This document shows positions 20,535 to 28,595 of a stretch of 29,312 nucleotides of DNA, piece by piece (within the stretch, counting starts at the first letter, position 1; every line of letters begins with the position of its first letter). A program made the position numbers and the translations under genes. A model generated the notes under the pieces. The model had not been told where the DNA came from and did no database searches. It saw only the letters and a list, made by a program, of their open reading frames with translations. Source of the DNA: a virus; IMG/VR virus record IMGVR_UViG_3300025853_000472, positions 1 to 29,312 of that record, one strand, 5' to 3'.

Positions 20535-20996
20535 TTAACTTTGCGTTGAGTGTAGATCTCGAATAGCGGTGAATGCGAGGGTCATGGTAACGTATCGGGC
20601 GGTGCGGGTGATCCCCGTGTTGCCGTCGTATCCAAACGTGTAGATACGCTGGCCCGTGATCGTCGACGCATTCAGCGACCTGGCCCAATCTACGACAGCG
20701 TCGCGTATGTCTGCAAGTGGTAACTCGCCCTGGCTGGCGTCGTCGTTGGTGTAGGCACGTACGACCGAGATGTCCATGCCGTACCTGGCCCGGGATAGGT
20801 TGGCCTTCTCGTCGTCCACCCGGACGTCTACTACCTCCGATTGCTCATATAGGGCCACCCGGGCTCGCGGGATGTCCTCCCGCTGTTCTATCTCCGCTAC
20901 CGACTGCCGATATCTCTCATAGATGATCGTGTTGTCCTGCAAGTAGACCGCCAAACTGTCGAGCGTTGATTCTATGATGTCGCGGCTAGACCCCAT
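20535..20996 (-). CDS. Tail terminator-like protein, 153 aa
   Basis: The protein starts MGSSRDIIESTLDSLAVYLQ and has a charged helical N-terminal part, then beta strands with DISVVRAYTNDDASQGELPL and a helix DAVVDWARSLN. The final part (YDGNTGITRTARYVTMTLAF) is a beta strand rich in Thr/Arg. The order alpha-beta-alpha-beta and placement between connector genes and tail tube fit a phage tail terminator. No catalytic motif is visible. A different head-tail joining protein is possible. Confidence 0.55.
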   Translation of the reverse strand: MGSSRDIIESTLDSLAVYLQDNTIIYERYRQSVAEIEQREDIPRARVALYEQSEVVDVRVDDEKANLSRARYGMDISVVRAYTNDDASQGELPLADIRDAVVDWARSLNASTITGQRIYTFGYDGNTGITRTARYVTMTLAFTAIRDLHSTQS

Positions 20997-21016
20997 GTGT
21001 TGACCCTCGTGCGTGC

Positions 21017-21032
21017 TGTTTCACGTGAAACA
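21017..21032. promoter_or_regulatory. Exact chromosomal parS consensus (TGTTTCACGTGAAACA)
   Basis: A perfect 16-bp palindrome occupies most of the 36-nt gap between two structural genes, starting directly after a stop codon. It equals the consensus of bacterial chromosomal parS sites bound by ParB (Spo0J). The sequence itself is certain; whether it binds a ParB is inference. A near-identical second site is at 27280-27295. Confidence 0.75.
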
Positions 21033-21494
21033 CTATTTCGTCATGGTCTCGAACACGAGCTCCTTGATCGTGCGGCGTAGGGACTCGTCTATGCTGTCTG
21101 CGCTCGCTGGAAAAAGAGACCTCTGGCGGAACCCGGCTTTTGAGTAGGTAATTCCCTCTTGGTGATATCTGAACACGACGGCCATCTCGGGGTCGTCAAA
21201 TCGTATCGTCGCTCCTGTTCCGGCGGTGAACTCGATCCTGGTCTTTTCGATCCTCTTCTTACCCGCACGCATTTCGACCGGGTAAGTTGACAACCCCCGC
21301 CTCTGTCGACGCCTCGCATAACGTTCTACGTACTCGTCGTCGTATCGGTCGTTCCCGAACGCTCGTCCTTCGAGTGACTGCTCCTTCATGCGGTTCGCGA
21401 TCAATTCGGCCGTGGGCGCGGCGGCGGCTGGAACGAGCCGCGTCCGGTTCTCCATCGACTTCGTGAATTGGATCGCCAGGCTTTCAGATGACAT
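21033..21494 (-). CDS. Head-tail joining protein, Mu gpG/virion-morphogenesis-like
   Basis: The protein starts MSSESLAIQFTKSMENRTRL and contains PAAAAPTAELIANRMKEQSL, a basic RYARRRQRRGLSTYPVEMRA region and FRYHQEGITYSKAGFRQRSL. This arrangement (helix, basic loop, HxxG-type aromatic turn, Arg-rich segment, C-terminal helix LRRTIKELVFE) resembles phage virion morphogenesis proteins of the Mu gpG/HK97 gp10 group. It overlaps the upstream connector gene and is followed by the exact parS-like palindrome. It would help join head and tail. Confidence 0.6.
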   Translation of the reverse strand: MSSESLAIQFTKSMENRTRLVPAAAAPTAELIANRMKEQSLEGRAFGNDRYDDEYVERYARRRQRRGLSTYPVEMRAGKKRIEKTRIEFTAGTGATIRFDDPEMAVVFRYHQEGITYSKAGFRQRSLFPASADSIDESLRRTIKELVFETMTK

Positions 21495-22128
21495 ACTTCA
21501 TGTACGATTGGAGTAAGTGTCGAGCCTCGATACTTAGACCATTTACGCTGACCCGGCTCGGCTGTCCGGTTGACTGTCGGTTCTTATATTGCAAGGAGAT
21601 CTCTTGCAAGATCGCTCCTCTGATCGCTGGCGGGCACGACCCCGACTGGTATCCACTCTCGTAGGTTACTCGTAGAAACTGCCCGTCGCTCGGGTTGTCT
21701 ATCATGATAGACTTGAATTGAAGTCCCTGAACGTAGTAGTCCGTTCCAGCGACGAGATTCGTGACCACGTTATCGTATGTGATCGACTGGACCGAGGTCA
21801 CGTCGCCATGCGGTCCATATGGAAGTGAGACATACTGTCCGAAACGATCCCATTGGCTCTGCCTGGTCCGCTCGTATGTGTCACGCCCGATATATTCCTC
21901 GATCTGGTTGGAGACCGCTTCAATGAGCGTCTCGATGTAGTTGTCGTCGATATTCCCGCTGACCCGTAGGAACGATTTCGCGTCTGCCAGGGTGATCGCC
22001 CAATCGACGTTCGGGATCGTGACGACGGTGTCGACTGGAAAATTCTGTGCGGTCCACACGCCCGTGAGGCTGGTGTGCTCCCGGTACTGAAAAGGACTAC
22101 CCGAGGTCGTCTTGGTCGAGCTGATCAT
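21484..22128 (-). CDS. Head-tail connector (HK97 gp6-like), 214 aa
   Basis: The protein carries the gp6-type connector pattern. WAITLADAKSFLRVSGNIDD leads to NYIETLIEAVSNQIEEYIGR, with TYERTRQSQWDRFGQYVSLP afterwards. Beta strands (SVQSITYDNVVTNLVAGTDY, FLRVTYESGYQ) follow, and PAIRGAILQEISLQYKNRQS closes the family core. The LADAKxFLRV start is the family hallmark. The protein would form the ring attaching to the portal. It starts inside the end of the upstream small gene. Confidence 0.78.
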   Translation of the reverse strand: MISSTKTTSGSPFQYREHTSLTGVWTAQNFPVDTVVTIPNVDWAITLADAKSFLRVSGNIDDNYIETLIEAVSNQIEEYIGRDTYERTRQSQWDRFGQYVSLPYGPHGDVTSVQSITYDNVVTNLVAGTDYYVQGLQFKSIMIDNPSDGQFLRVTYESGYQSGSCPPAIRGAILQEISLQYKNRQSTGQPSRVSVNGLSIEARHLLQSYMKYVI

Positions 22129-22285
22129 CGGTCTGTACCTCCACCGCGTATCCGGCGTTCGTCATGACTAAAAAATAAGCCTCCTCTGCTGGGCTCTGTG
22201 ACGTATACTCGACCTTGGCCTGGTAGGACCGGGCGAGCGTGTTGGTCTCTTGCCAATACCATGGCTTGTCGAAAGTGACCGTCAT
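22097..22285 (-). CDS. Small hypothetical virion-region protein, 62 aa
   Basis: The protein reads MTVTFDKPWYWQETNTLARS with a middle of YQAKVEYTSQSPAEEAYFLV and an acidic C-terminus (DDQLDQDDLG). It starts on an ATGA overlap with the preceding gene and overlaps the connector gene by 32 nt. It may be a small connector or head-completion factor. No family is recognised. Confidence 0.55.
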   Translation of the reverse strand: MTVTFDKPWYWQETNTLARSYQAKVEYTSQSPAEEAYFLVMTNAGYAVEVQTDDQLDQDDLG

Positions 22286-22500
22286 TTCTTGCTCCTCGGC
22301 GTTCTGACCTTGTTTGACTTGGTCGCCGCTGGTTTGGTGCCAGCGACGATCGCGGTGCCGTTTTCCAGGGCCCGCTTGAATAACAACCGCTCGTGTGCGT
22401 GGCCTGGCTGGTACGCTTCTCCCGCCTTGTATTCCTTGGCCGTGACGCCGTCGAATGCGAGCGTCGTGTCCTTCTTGAATTCTATCGGTTGGTCTTTCAT
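22282..22500 (-). CDS. Small basic structural-operon protein, ~72 aa
   Basis: From the ATG at 22500 it reads MKDQPIEFKKDTTLAFDGVT and ends in a Lys-rich tail (NKVRTPRSKK). An in-frame TTG at 22560 would add 20 residues (MSAGKGKRKGKEIYEKQRDV) and lies within hairpin element C, so the start is uncertain. AAGGAG (24 nt before the ATG) instead precedes a tiny ATG AGA AAC AGC GCG ACG TGA frame whose stop overlaps the ATG at 22500. The motif EYKAGEAYQPGHAHERLL is typical of small head proteins. The exact role is unknown. Confidence 0.55.
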   Translation of the reverse strand: MKDQPIEFKKDTTLAFDGVTAKEYKAGEAYQPGHAHERLLFKRALENGTAIVAGTKPAATKSNKVRTPRSKK

Positions 22501-22536
22501 CACGTCGCGCTGTTTCTCATATATCTCCTTGCCCTT

Positions 22537-22617
22537 CCGTTTGCCCTTCCCCGCACTCAAACAAGTGGCCCCCTATGCAAGGCCCCCCGAAAGATCATGT
22601 GCGAGGAAAGGCAAAGG
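22537..22617 (-). repeat. Hairpin element C (diverged relative of A and B)
   Basis: The arms CCGTTTGCCCTTCCCCGCAC and GTGCGAGGAAAGGCAAAGG are nearly complementary, with one small bulge and G-U wobbles, and resemble the arms of copies A and B. The central ~42 bases are G/C-rich (AAGGCCCCCCGAAAGATC on the plus strand) and differ from A and B. On the minus strand the right arm is followed by AAGGAG. It lies between the decoration and basic protein genes. Confidence 0.6.
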
Positions 22618-22626
22618 AAATGTCCC

Positions 22627-23031
22627 TTAGGAGGTCGTCGGGACAGTTTTGGCGTAGCCAAGGGCCGCCGTTACAGCGACGTTGGCCGCTACGGCCGCCG
22701 CCGGTACGAATTCAGCGAATAGATATCGCTTCTCCGGAACGACGGACGCCCAGAACGCCGTGTTTGTGCTGTTTAGGGTCGGATTGTAGACCACCCGCGC
22801 GGCGGCCACCGCTGTGGCGTTTGCGCGTGTGTTGTCGTCCGACTCATAGAAAGACAGCGTGACGTCGTTAGCCGTGCCGATATTCGAATCTCCGATCGAC
22901 GTGACCACCGCCACTCCCTCGAAACCTGCCGTATCGACAGCTACCGAGTTGATGTTGGCGGAGAACGTGCCAGATCGTGGCGTTATCGCTACGGCGTAAG
23001 ACGTGATCTGCCCGAAATCAAATGATGCCAT
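22627..23031 (-). CDS. Probable capsid decoration/structural protein, 134 aa
   Basis: The protein starts MASFDFGQITSYAVAITPRS and is all beta: TFSANINSVAVDTAGFEGVA followed by VVTSIGDSNIGTANDVTLSF. The last third is hydrophobic (LFAEFVPAAAVAANVAVTAA). It directly follows the capsid gene, the usual place of decoration proteins, and has an AGGTG ribosome-binding site. A composition rich in Ala, Thr and Val is typical. The identification rests on gene order. Confidence 0.6.
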   Translation of the reverse strand: MASFDFGQITSYAVAITPRSGTFSANINSVAVDTAGFEGVAVVTSIGDSNIGTANDVTLSFYESDDNTRANATAVAAARVVYNPTLNSTNTAFWASVVPEKRYLFAEFVPAAAVAANVAVTAALGYAKTVPTTS

Positions 23032-23049
23032 TGTTTTTCACCTTTTGGT

Positions 23050-24210
23050 TTAGGATCCCATCGTAAGTTGAGCGATCGCCTCGCTACGCACGACAGCACC
23101 ACCCACACGCGTCATGGCGTATAGGTTGGTTACGAACGCCGCTCCCTCGGTGTATGGATCTCGGATCATGTAGAAATCCGTGTGTCGAGGTATGAGGTAT
23201 CCGTAGTTGAAGTCGCCGTAAAGCACCGGTGCTTGACCGCTCACGAAGTTGCCCGATACGAGACCAACGAGATCCGGTGCTTCATAGACCGGAGCTCCTA
23301 GGAGTCGTGACGGCATGCCAGCCTGGAAGTTAGGCTCCCACGTGTACTCGAGACCGTTGGTCGAGCTGAGCACCAGAGATCGGATATATGCCATCGTTAG
23401 ACGGTTGACCATCCATGAACCATTCCGCTGATAGTGCGTCTTGATCTGCTGGGTGAGTCGAATCAACATATCCGTGGTTAGAGCCAATCCACCGGCCGTG
23501 TAGGAGGTCACGTTGCCCACGATTCCCTTGGGCTTGTTGACTCCGTCGCCGTTGATGAACGCCGTTCCCAGCGCTTTCTCGAACTGCTCACGAATTGACG
23601 TCGTGATCTCGTTCTCGATGTCGAACGCGCTGTCCTGCTCTTGCTGGATAGAGAATGCCACGCGTGCTCCCAAGTCGTGGACCGGGATCTCCTCGAATCC
23701 GAACGTGTCGTTAGTCTTCGCTAGCGTGGACGCCTCGCCGAACCAGCTGGCCGACAGCGACGTGTTGCGCTGTGCCTGGCGATAGGATGGCGCGGACGTG
23801 TTGACCACTTTGGCCACTTGCATGACCGGGCTGATCTCAACGATCTGCTTGTTGATGTCGGACGACATCTCATAAGGCATGAGCAAAGCGCCCGCGCTCT
23901 CGATGTCGTAACGTACGAGCGTCGATTTCTGGCGGTCCGGCGTGTTGCTGGTTACCTTGACTCCTTCCATCTTCGCGTTGACGGCGGCGATCCCGCCCTT
24001 TCCGAATAGGCGTACAGCCTGGCCAAAGGTCTTGGCCTCTTCGCCTCGAGTCGTTTTGGGCTCGACAGTTGCGACTCGCTTCACTTGGAATTCGAGCTCG
24101 TCGAACCGCTTCTGCCATTTGGCCTCGGCCTCCTTGTTCCCGGTTAGGACCGCTTGCTTCAAGCCGTCCACCGAGGATCGGATGCTGTCGACCACTTTGA
24201 TGTTTGACAT
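23050..24210 (-). CDS. Major capsid protein, HK97 fold, 386 aa
   Basis: The protein has an N-terminal ~80-residue charged helical delta-like region (VDSIRSSVDGLKQAVLTGNK, AEAKWQKRFDELEFQVKRVA). It then runs into the HK97 core, with YDIESAGALLMPYEMSSDIN, the EISPVMQVAKVVNTSAPSYR strand, ASTLAKTNDTFGFEEIPVHD and GARVAFSIQQEQDSAFDIEN. GTAFINGDGVNKPKGIVGNV is a highly characteristic HK97-type motif. The gene follows the protease and precedes the decoration gene. The protease would remove the N-terminal delta domain. An AGGAC lies ~5 nt before the ATG. I see no clear Lys-Asn crosslink evidence. Confidence 0.93.
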   Translation of the reverse strand: MSNIKVVDSIRSSVDGLKQAVLTGNKEAEAKWQKRFDELEFQVKRVATVEPKTTRGEEAKTFGQAVRLFGKGGIAAVNAKMEGVKVTSNTPDRQKSTLVRYDIESAGALLMPYEMSSDINKQIVEISPVMQVAKVVNTSAPSYRQAQRNTSLSASWFGEASTLAKTNDTFGFEEIPVHDLGARVAFSIQQEQDSAFDIENEITTSIREQFEKALGTAFINGDGVNKPKGIVGNVTSYTAGGLALTTDMLIRLTQQIKTHYQRNGSWMVNRLTMAYIRSLVLSSTNGLEYTWEPNFQAGMPSRLLGAPVYEAPDLVGLVSGNFVSGQAPVLYGDFNYGYLIPRHTDFYMIRDPYTEGAAFVTNLYAMTRVGGAVVRSEAIAQLTMGS

Positions 24211-24221
24211 GGTCTGTCCTC

Positions 24222-26012
24222 TTAGTAAGTTAGAGTGTCTATTAATTGTTTGAGGTCTCTGTCGAGTGCGACCAGCGCGTCTCGCAGATCTGGACTGCCT
24301 TTTGGCGCGTCGTTTGGTGCTGGAGCCGTCTTTTTCCTCGCCGGCGTCTGCCAGGCTCGGCGTTTGCGCTCCAGATTCGATTTGCGGTTCTTGGCCGCCG
24401 TGATCATCGCCTCCGTGTTCATCGGAAACGGCGTGATCGATATTTCATGTAGTGCCAGCTCTTTCAAGCGTCGAGTCCCGTCCGGACCGGGCTCCGACTT
24501 GACCGTGTCGTATCCGATCGATAGTCCCATCTTGACTCCCCGGTCCATCAAGAACTTGATCCGATTATAGGCGGCCTGGACCTCCGGAACGTCGAGCGGC
24601 ATTTCCGCCTTCATATATAGGCCCTTGTCTCGATCCTCCAACCGGGCTACCCCAGCGACGTCTCTGCTGTTGTATCCGTGATCAAGCAACAACGGGACAA
24701 TGCCCTCCTTGTGGTTGAGCGTCTGCTTGAACGCGCCCTTCTCCACGACGTCCCCGCCGAGGTCTGTGTTGCCGTAGGTCGAGGCGTAGCCCTCGATATA
24801 TCCTGTCTTGGCGTCCTCATCGATCTCGACGTCGAGCTCCTTGACTTTTGCCATGATCCGGCTCTTAGGCGCGTCCACCGTTTCGAGGTCGTCCGTCTTG
24901 GTCAGAGCGTCGAACCTGTGTCCAACCATCACGCCGCTGGCGGTCCATCCGCCCTCGGCTCGCTCGTATACCTCGATCAGAGCGGCTGGGTTGTCCTCGG
25001 ACGCCTCGAGCGTGAAATCCGTGTCCGGTACTTCGAGGGTTCCACTCGCCATGATCTCTTCGATCCTCCCGTAAGCTTCACCGCCAGCGGATTCCCATCG
25101 CACGAAATCGCCAACAACGAGCTCATCTGGCTCGGCCTTCGTCTCCTCCTCCTCTGCGCGGTCGTCCATCTTGCTCCGTTCGGCCTCTAGCTCGTCGTAC
25201 TTGCGGTTCGCCCATTCCATCCCCGGATCACCGCCCCACAATTTCCATGCAATGAGACCCGCTGACGGATATCCGTCGTCGCCAGGACTCGCGCCCTCGG
25301 CTTGTAGGTCTTGTTCGTGTCGTGCGAAGTACGAGACCATGCGTCCTATCGTGTCCGGTGATAGATTGCGCCGATTCATGATGTCGCGTGCTCTTGCAAC
25401 GCCGACCTCCGTACCACCGCGTCCGTGCTCGTCCCGCATTTCCAGGCCGATTCTGGCCTCCTCCGCCATCTCCTCCGTCGGTTGCAGATCCACGTCTTCG
25501 ATGGCCTTCATCTCGTCTTCGTCCTCCTCTTTCTCCTCGTCCTCCTCGCCGTGAACGGCGGCCACCTCCTCGATCTCCATTTCGTCCTCGTCCTCCAGGA
25601 ACTCGACGTCCTCGTCGATCTTCGACATCGCGTACGTCATGTAGTCGTGCACATCCTCGAAAGGTAGCACCAGTACGTCGTCCGTCGCTACGAACTCGGT
25701 CTCCGTCTCGGCATATACGCGTACGTGATAGACGCTCTGATCCGGGTCGACGTGTTCGATGATCCCGATTCCCTCTGTCCCGCCCTCGCGGTCGAAGAAA
25801 TGGACCATAGTCTCCTCCGACATCGTGTGCGTGTCCTCTTGCTTGAGTCCTTCGGCCTCTTCCATGATCGATACTGCGGTGTGTGCCGATTGCTCATCCA
25901 TATGGCAAGCTACCTGGTCGCGACTGCCGTCCTCGTTGATCTTATAGATCATTGCGCCGCCCTGGCGACCGTCGGCGGTCTGGCAACTTTCCTTGATGAC
26001 TTCGTATGGCAT
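24222..26012 (-). CDS. Multidomain prohead protease (HK97/S78 type), 596 aa
   Basis: The C-terminal ~170 residues are an HK97-type (S78) prohead protease. GYIEGYASTYGNTDLGGDVV with KGAFKQTL leads to LLLDHGYNSRDVAGVA with catalytic H445, then GVKMGLSIGYDTV with S498, and HEISITPFPMN with E523. This is far longer than the usual ~200 residues. The N-terminal extension includes a short Cys-containing domain (VIKESCQTADGRQGGAMIYK), a TUDOR-like strand segment (~75-120), an acidic stretch (~133-170), an RGGTEVGVARARDIMNRRNL / DDGYPSAGLIAWKLWGGDPG domain (~198-275) and another beta domain (VGDFVRWESAGGEAYGRIEE, ~300-350). It lies between portal and capsid as expected. Confidence 0.88.
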   Translation of the reverse strand: MPYEVIKESCQTADGRQGGAMIYKINEDGSRDQVACHMDEQSAHTAVSIMEEAEGLKQEDTHTMSEETMVHFFDREGGTEGIGIIEHVDPDQSVYHVRVYAETETEFVATDDVLVLPFEDVHDYMTYAMSKIDEDVEFLEDEDEMEIEEVAAVHGEEDEEKEEDEDEMKAIEDVDLQPTEEMAEEARIGLEMRDEHGRGGTEVGVARARDIMNRRNLSPDTIGRMVSYFARHEQDLQAEGASPGDDGYPSAGLIAWKLWGGDPGMEWANRKYDELEAERSKMDDRAEEEETKAEPDELVVGDFVRWESAGGEAYGRIEEIMASGTLEVPDTDFTLEASEDNPAALIEVYERAEGGWTASGVMVGHRFDALTKTDDLETVDAPKSRIMAKVKELDVEIDEDAKTGYIEGYASTYGNTDLGGDVVEKGAFKQTLNHKEGIVPLLLDHGYNSRDVAGVARLEDRDKGLYMKAEMPLDVPEVQAAYNRIKFLMDRGVKMGLSIGYDTVKSEPGPDGTRRLKELALHEISITPFPMNTEAMITAAKNRKSNLERKRRAWQTPARKKTAPAPNDAPKGSPDLRDALVALDRDLKQLIDTLTY

Positions 26013-26013
26013 T

Positions 26014-27264
26014 TTATTTCTCGATTAGATCATCGATCTCTTGTGCGCCTCCGCCCGAATCAACGAAAGCCTCCTGGTCTAGGCGTGAGGCCTCGAACGA
26101 ACGAGCGAGTGCGTCTGCGGTTGCGTCCTCCGATCTTGTGTATCCGAGTTCATTCCTCGCCTCGTTAGGCGTGATGATCCCCGAGTTCACGGCCTCGACG
26201 AGTCGTTTGACTCTCAACGCCCGATCTTCCTGGATCACGTCGATGGCGTCAACGTCCACCAAGATCTTCGGTTTATCAAGATAATAACGACTGAGGCGTC
26301 GTGACAACTTGGCGTAGAAGCGCCGCGCGAGCGGGATGCAAGTCTCGAGATAGAGAGCCTTCCTGGCCTCCTGGTAGTTAGAGTAGGTCTTGTTCGCCGC
26401 GTCGTTCATGAGTTCGGACGAGACCCCGAGAGCCATGAAAATGGAACGCATGGACTGCATGATCGCGTTGCTCCACTCTGCGTCGTTCGGGTTCACCGCC
26501 AGCTTCTCGAATGTGATGTTCTCCGAAACGACCTTCAACCGATGACTATGGGTCGCCCCGGATTGATTCTGCCACGAGTCCTTAAGCCGCTCCGCCTCCT
26601 CCTGTGTTATGCCCGGTGCCTTGACCGCCAGACTTGGTACTCCGCCCCCGAGGGCGATGTTCTTGTTCCACGTGATCGCGGCGTTGTTTAGGTCGAGTAG
26701 CTCGCCCAGCGCCACGCCCGGACTGATCCCGTGAAAGTACTGGCGCAGATCCTGGAATCGCCAATAGATGATCTCATCGGTCGAGAACTCGATCTCCGTG
26801 TTGTCCCTGTACAGGTAGCCCGCGATCGGCTGTGTGGGCGTGCCCAGCACTGGGTTGATGTTCTGCGACGGTAGCACGACCAGCCCCAGCGGCCGCCCGT
26901 TGCCCGTGGATTCGATGATCTGGGCGTACGCTTCGCCTGTTACTAGCCAATACGACATGAGCGCCTCTACCAGCTCCTCTTGTCCCTCGTCGCGATCCAA
27001 CATATCGATCACCGGATGGTTCGCCGAACTCAAACGTCGGCCGCCGCTGTCGTACTCCACCAGGATCGGCATCGACGCTACGGTCTGAGCTATCAAATTC
27101 ACCGCCCGATAGAACGCGGCGTTGCGCTCGTATCCTTGCTCGATCAGACGCCTCTTGTCCCAGCGGTTATAGTCTTCCCAGCCTCTGCCCGCGATCATGG
27201 CTCGGTAGGCCCGCGACGGGAGGGCTTTTTTCAGAATGTCGCCTATGGACCCTAACAATCCCAT
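26014..27264 (-). CDS. Portal protein, HK97 type, 416 aa
   Basis: The protein starts MGLLGSIGDILKKALPSRAY and has the classical portal blocks: NAAFYRAVNLIAQTVASMPI, EELVEALMSYWLVTGEAYAQ, the QDLRQYFHGISPGVALGELL segment and WSNAIMQSMRSIFMALGVSS followed by ELMNDAANKTYSNYQEARKA. These define the HK97 portal family. Twelve copies would form the DNA gate at one capsid vertex. The gene lies between the large terminase and the prohead protease. A second parS-like palindrome sits in the gap just upstream. Confidence 0.92.
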   Translation of the reverse strand: MGLLGSIGDILKKALPSRAYRAMIAGRGWEDYNRWDKRRLIEQGYERNAAFYRAVNLIAQTVASMPILVEYDSGGRRLSSANHPVIDMLDRDEGQEELVEALMSYWLVTGEAYAQIIESTGNGRPLGLVVLPSQNINPVLGTPTQPIAGYLYRDNTEIEFSTDEIIYWRFQDLRQYFHGISPGVALGELLDLNNAAITWNKNIALGGGVPSLAVKAPGITQEEAERLKDSWQNQSGATHSHRLKVVSENITFEKLAVNPNDAEWSNAIMQSMRSIFMALGVSSELMNDAANKTYSNYQEARKALYLETCIPLARRFYAKLSRRLSRYYLDKPKILVDVDAIDVIQEDRALRVKRLVEAVNSGIITPNEARNELGYTRSEDATADALARSFEASRLDQEAFVDSGGGAQEIDDLIEK

Positions 27265-27279
27265 GATCGATCTGTGTTT

Positions 27280-27295
27280 TGTTTCACGTGAAACG
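27280..27295. promoter_or_regulatory. Near-exact chromosomal parS (15/16)
   Basis: TGTTTCACGTGAAACG differs from the parS consensus only at the last base. It lies in the 33-nt gap between the large terminase and portal genes. Its spacing relative to the preceding stop and the next start resembles the exact site at 21017-21032, 6.3 kb away. Confidence 0.7.
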
Positions 27296-27297
27296 TC

Positions 27298-28593
27298 CTA
27301 TACGATAAAATAGTGGTTCTTCGAGCCCGGATAGTGACGCGAGAAAAAGTACCACAACGCATACCTGGCCGTGTCTGCGTCGTGCGTGCGAACCGCCTCG
27401 GCCTTGTAGTCTTGTGTCTTGTCCAGATCTCCGTATTTGTCCAGCTTGGCCGCGTTCAGAGATCGAACCACGTGCTTCTCGTCCCGGTCAAAGAACACGA
27501 GCCCCTTGCCCAGCGCCCAATTGACGCATTGAACCGTGTCCTTCACGAGCGGGTTTGAATCTGGGACTTGGAACCGGAGCATTGCACCATATGAATCATA
27601 GAAGATGTCGCGGACGCCCTTCCACATAGAATCTGTCGAAATCGCCGTCCTGTTAGACCCGCTGGCGTCCCCAATTAAAATACAAAGACCCCGGTGAGAT
27701 CGCAACTCCTGGACCAGCGACCGTGCGTTGTCATACACCGTCGGTTCGCTTAATTGCCAGGACCTCACGCACGCCACAATCGGGTGAGCCGTTTCGGCCA
27801 GGCCGATCTCTTGCCATCCGCTGACTGCACAGTACTCGACGTTGAAGTCCCACGACAGGATCAACGGTTTGTTCGGGTCGTATGGCTGGGCGACCACCGC
27901 CTCTCCTGGAATCTGGAACGCGCCCGTTCCTCCGATCGACACCCGCGCTCCGTCGAGATATCGTCGTAACTGCGAGCCGCTGTACGTGCTCCGGAGGATC
28001 TGCGTATAGGAATCGACGAACGACCCGTCCGGGTTGGCGTCCAGGCCGACTTCGAAGATCTGCCCCCGTCCCGCCTCGCACAGACCGTCCGCCATGCGAT
28101 AGATGAACGCGTCGGGCTCGTCCGGCATTGAAGTGATACGAATCAATCGCGGCCCCTTGCGTATCCTGGAAACGAACGTGCGTAGGCTCTCGTGCTTGTA
28201 ATAGCTGGCCTCGTCCGCCCATCCCCAATCATATTCTATCGATTCGATCCTCTTGATGACCTCCGCGTCGGACGATCTGAGATGAACCAGGGCCCCGTTG
28301 TTGAAGACCAGGTTCATCGCTACGCCCGGGCCGTCGTACACGTAGCCAAACTCCTTTAATAATGGCTCCAGGCTCTGAACGAAAATATCTCGCACTTGTG
28401 AGTAGCTGTTCAGCAGAATCAAGCCCTTGCGGCCTTGCTCGATCTGCGATAGCGCGAAGTGCGCACCCACGAACGTCTTGCCCGATCCTTTCCCGCCGAA
28501 CACGCACACGACGCGGTTGGATTCCCGCATGAACGCCGATTGATAGCCCTTGAACCGGACCACCCGTGTTTCGGCATGATCGACCGTGCCCAT
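27298..28593 (-). CDS. Terminase large subunit, 431 aa
   Basis: The ATPase domain has Walker A GGKGSGKT (G33-T40) and Walker B-like YDWGWADEA (D127, E128). The C-terminal RNase H-like nuclease has its acidic residues at LILSWDFNV (D249), ILIGDASG (D309) and HDADTARYAL (D405/D407). The order of ATPase then nuclease and the length match tailed-phage large terminases that translocate and cut concatemeric DNA. It precedes the portal gene. The small subunit candidate is in a different region of the genome. Confidence 0.93.
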   Translation of the reverse strand: MGTVDHAETRVVRFKGYQSAFMRESNRVVCVFGGKGSGKTFVGAHFALSQIEQGRKGLILLNSYSQVRDIFVQSLEPLLKEFGYVYDGPGVAMNLVFNNGALVHLRSSDAEVIKRIESIEYDWGWADEASYYKHESLRTFVSRIRKGPRLIRITSMPDEPDAFIYRMADGLCEAGRGQIFEVGLDANPDGSFVDSYTQILRSTYSGSQLRRYLDGARVSIGGTGAFQIPGEAVVAQPYDPNKPLILSWDFNVEYCAVSGWQEIGLAETAHPIVACVRSWQLSEPTVYDNARSLVQELRSHRGLCILIGDASGSNRTAISTDSMWKGVRDIFYDSYGAMLRFQVPDSNPLVKDTVQCVNWALGKGLVFFDRDEKHVVRSLNAAKLDKYGDLDKTQDYKAEAVRTHDADTARYALWYFFSRHYPGSKNHYFIV

Positions 28594-28595
28594 GT

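Noticed and set aside
21017-21032. Reading the parS-like palindrome as a transcription terminator
   Set aside because: The palindrome is continuous with no loop and no U-run follows, so it makes a poor hairpin.
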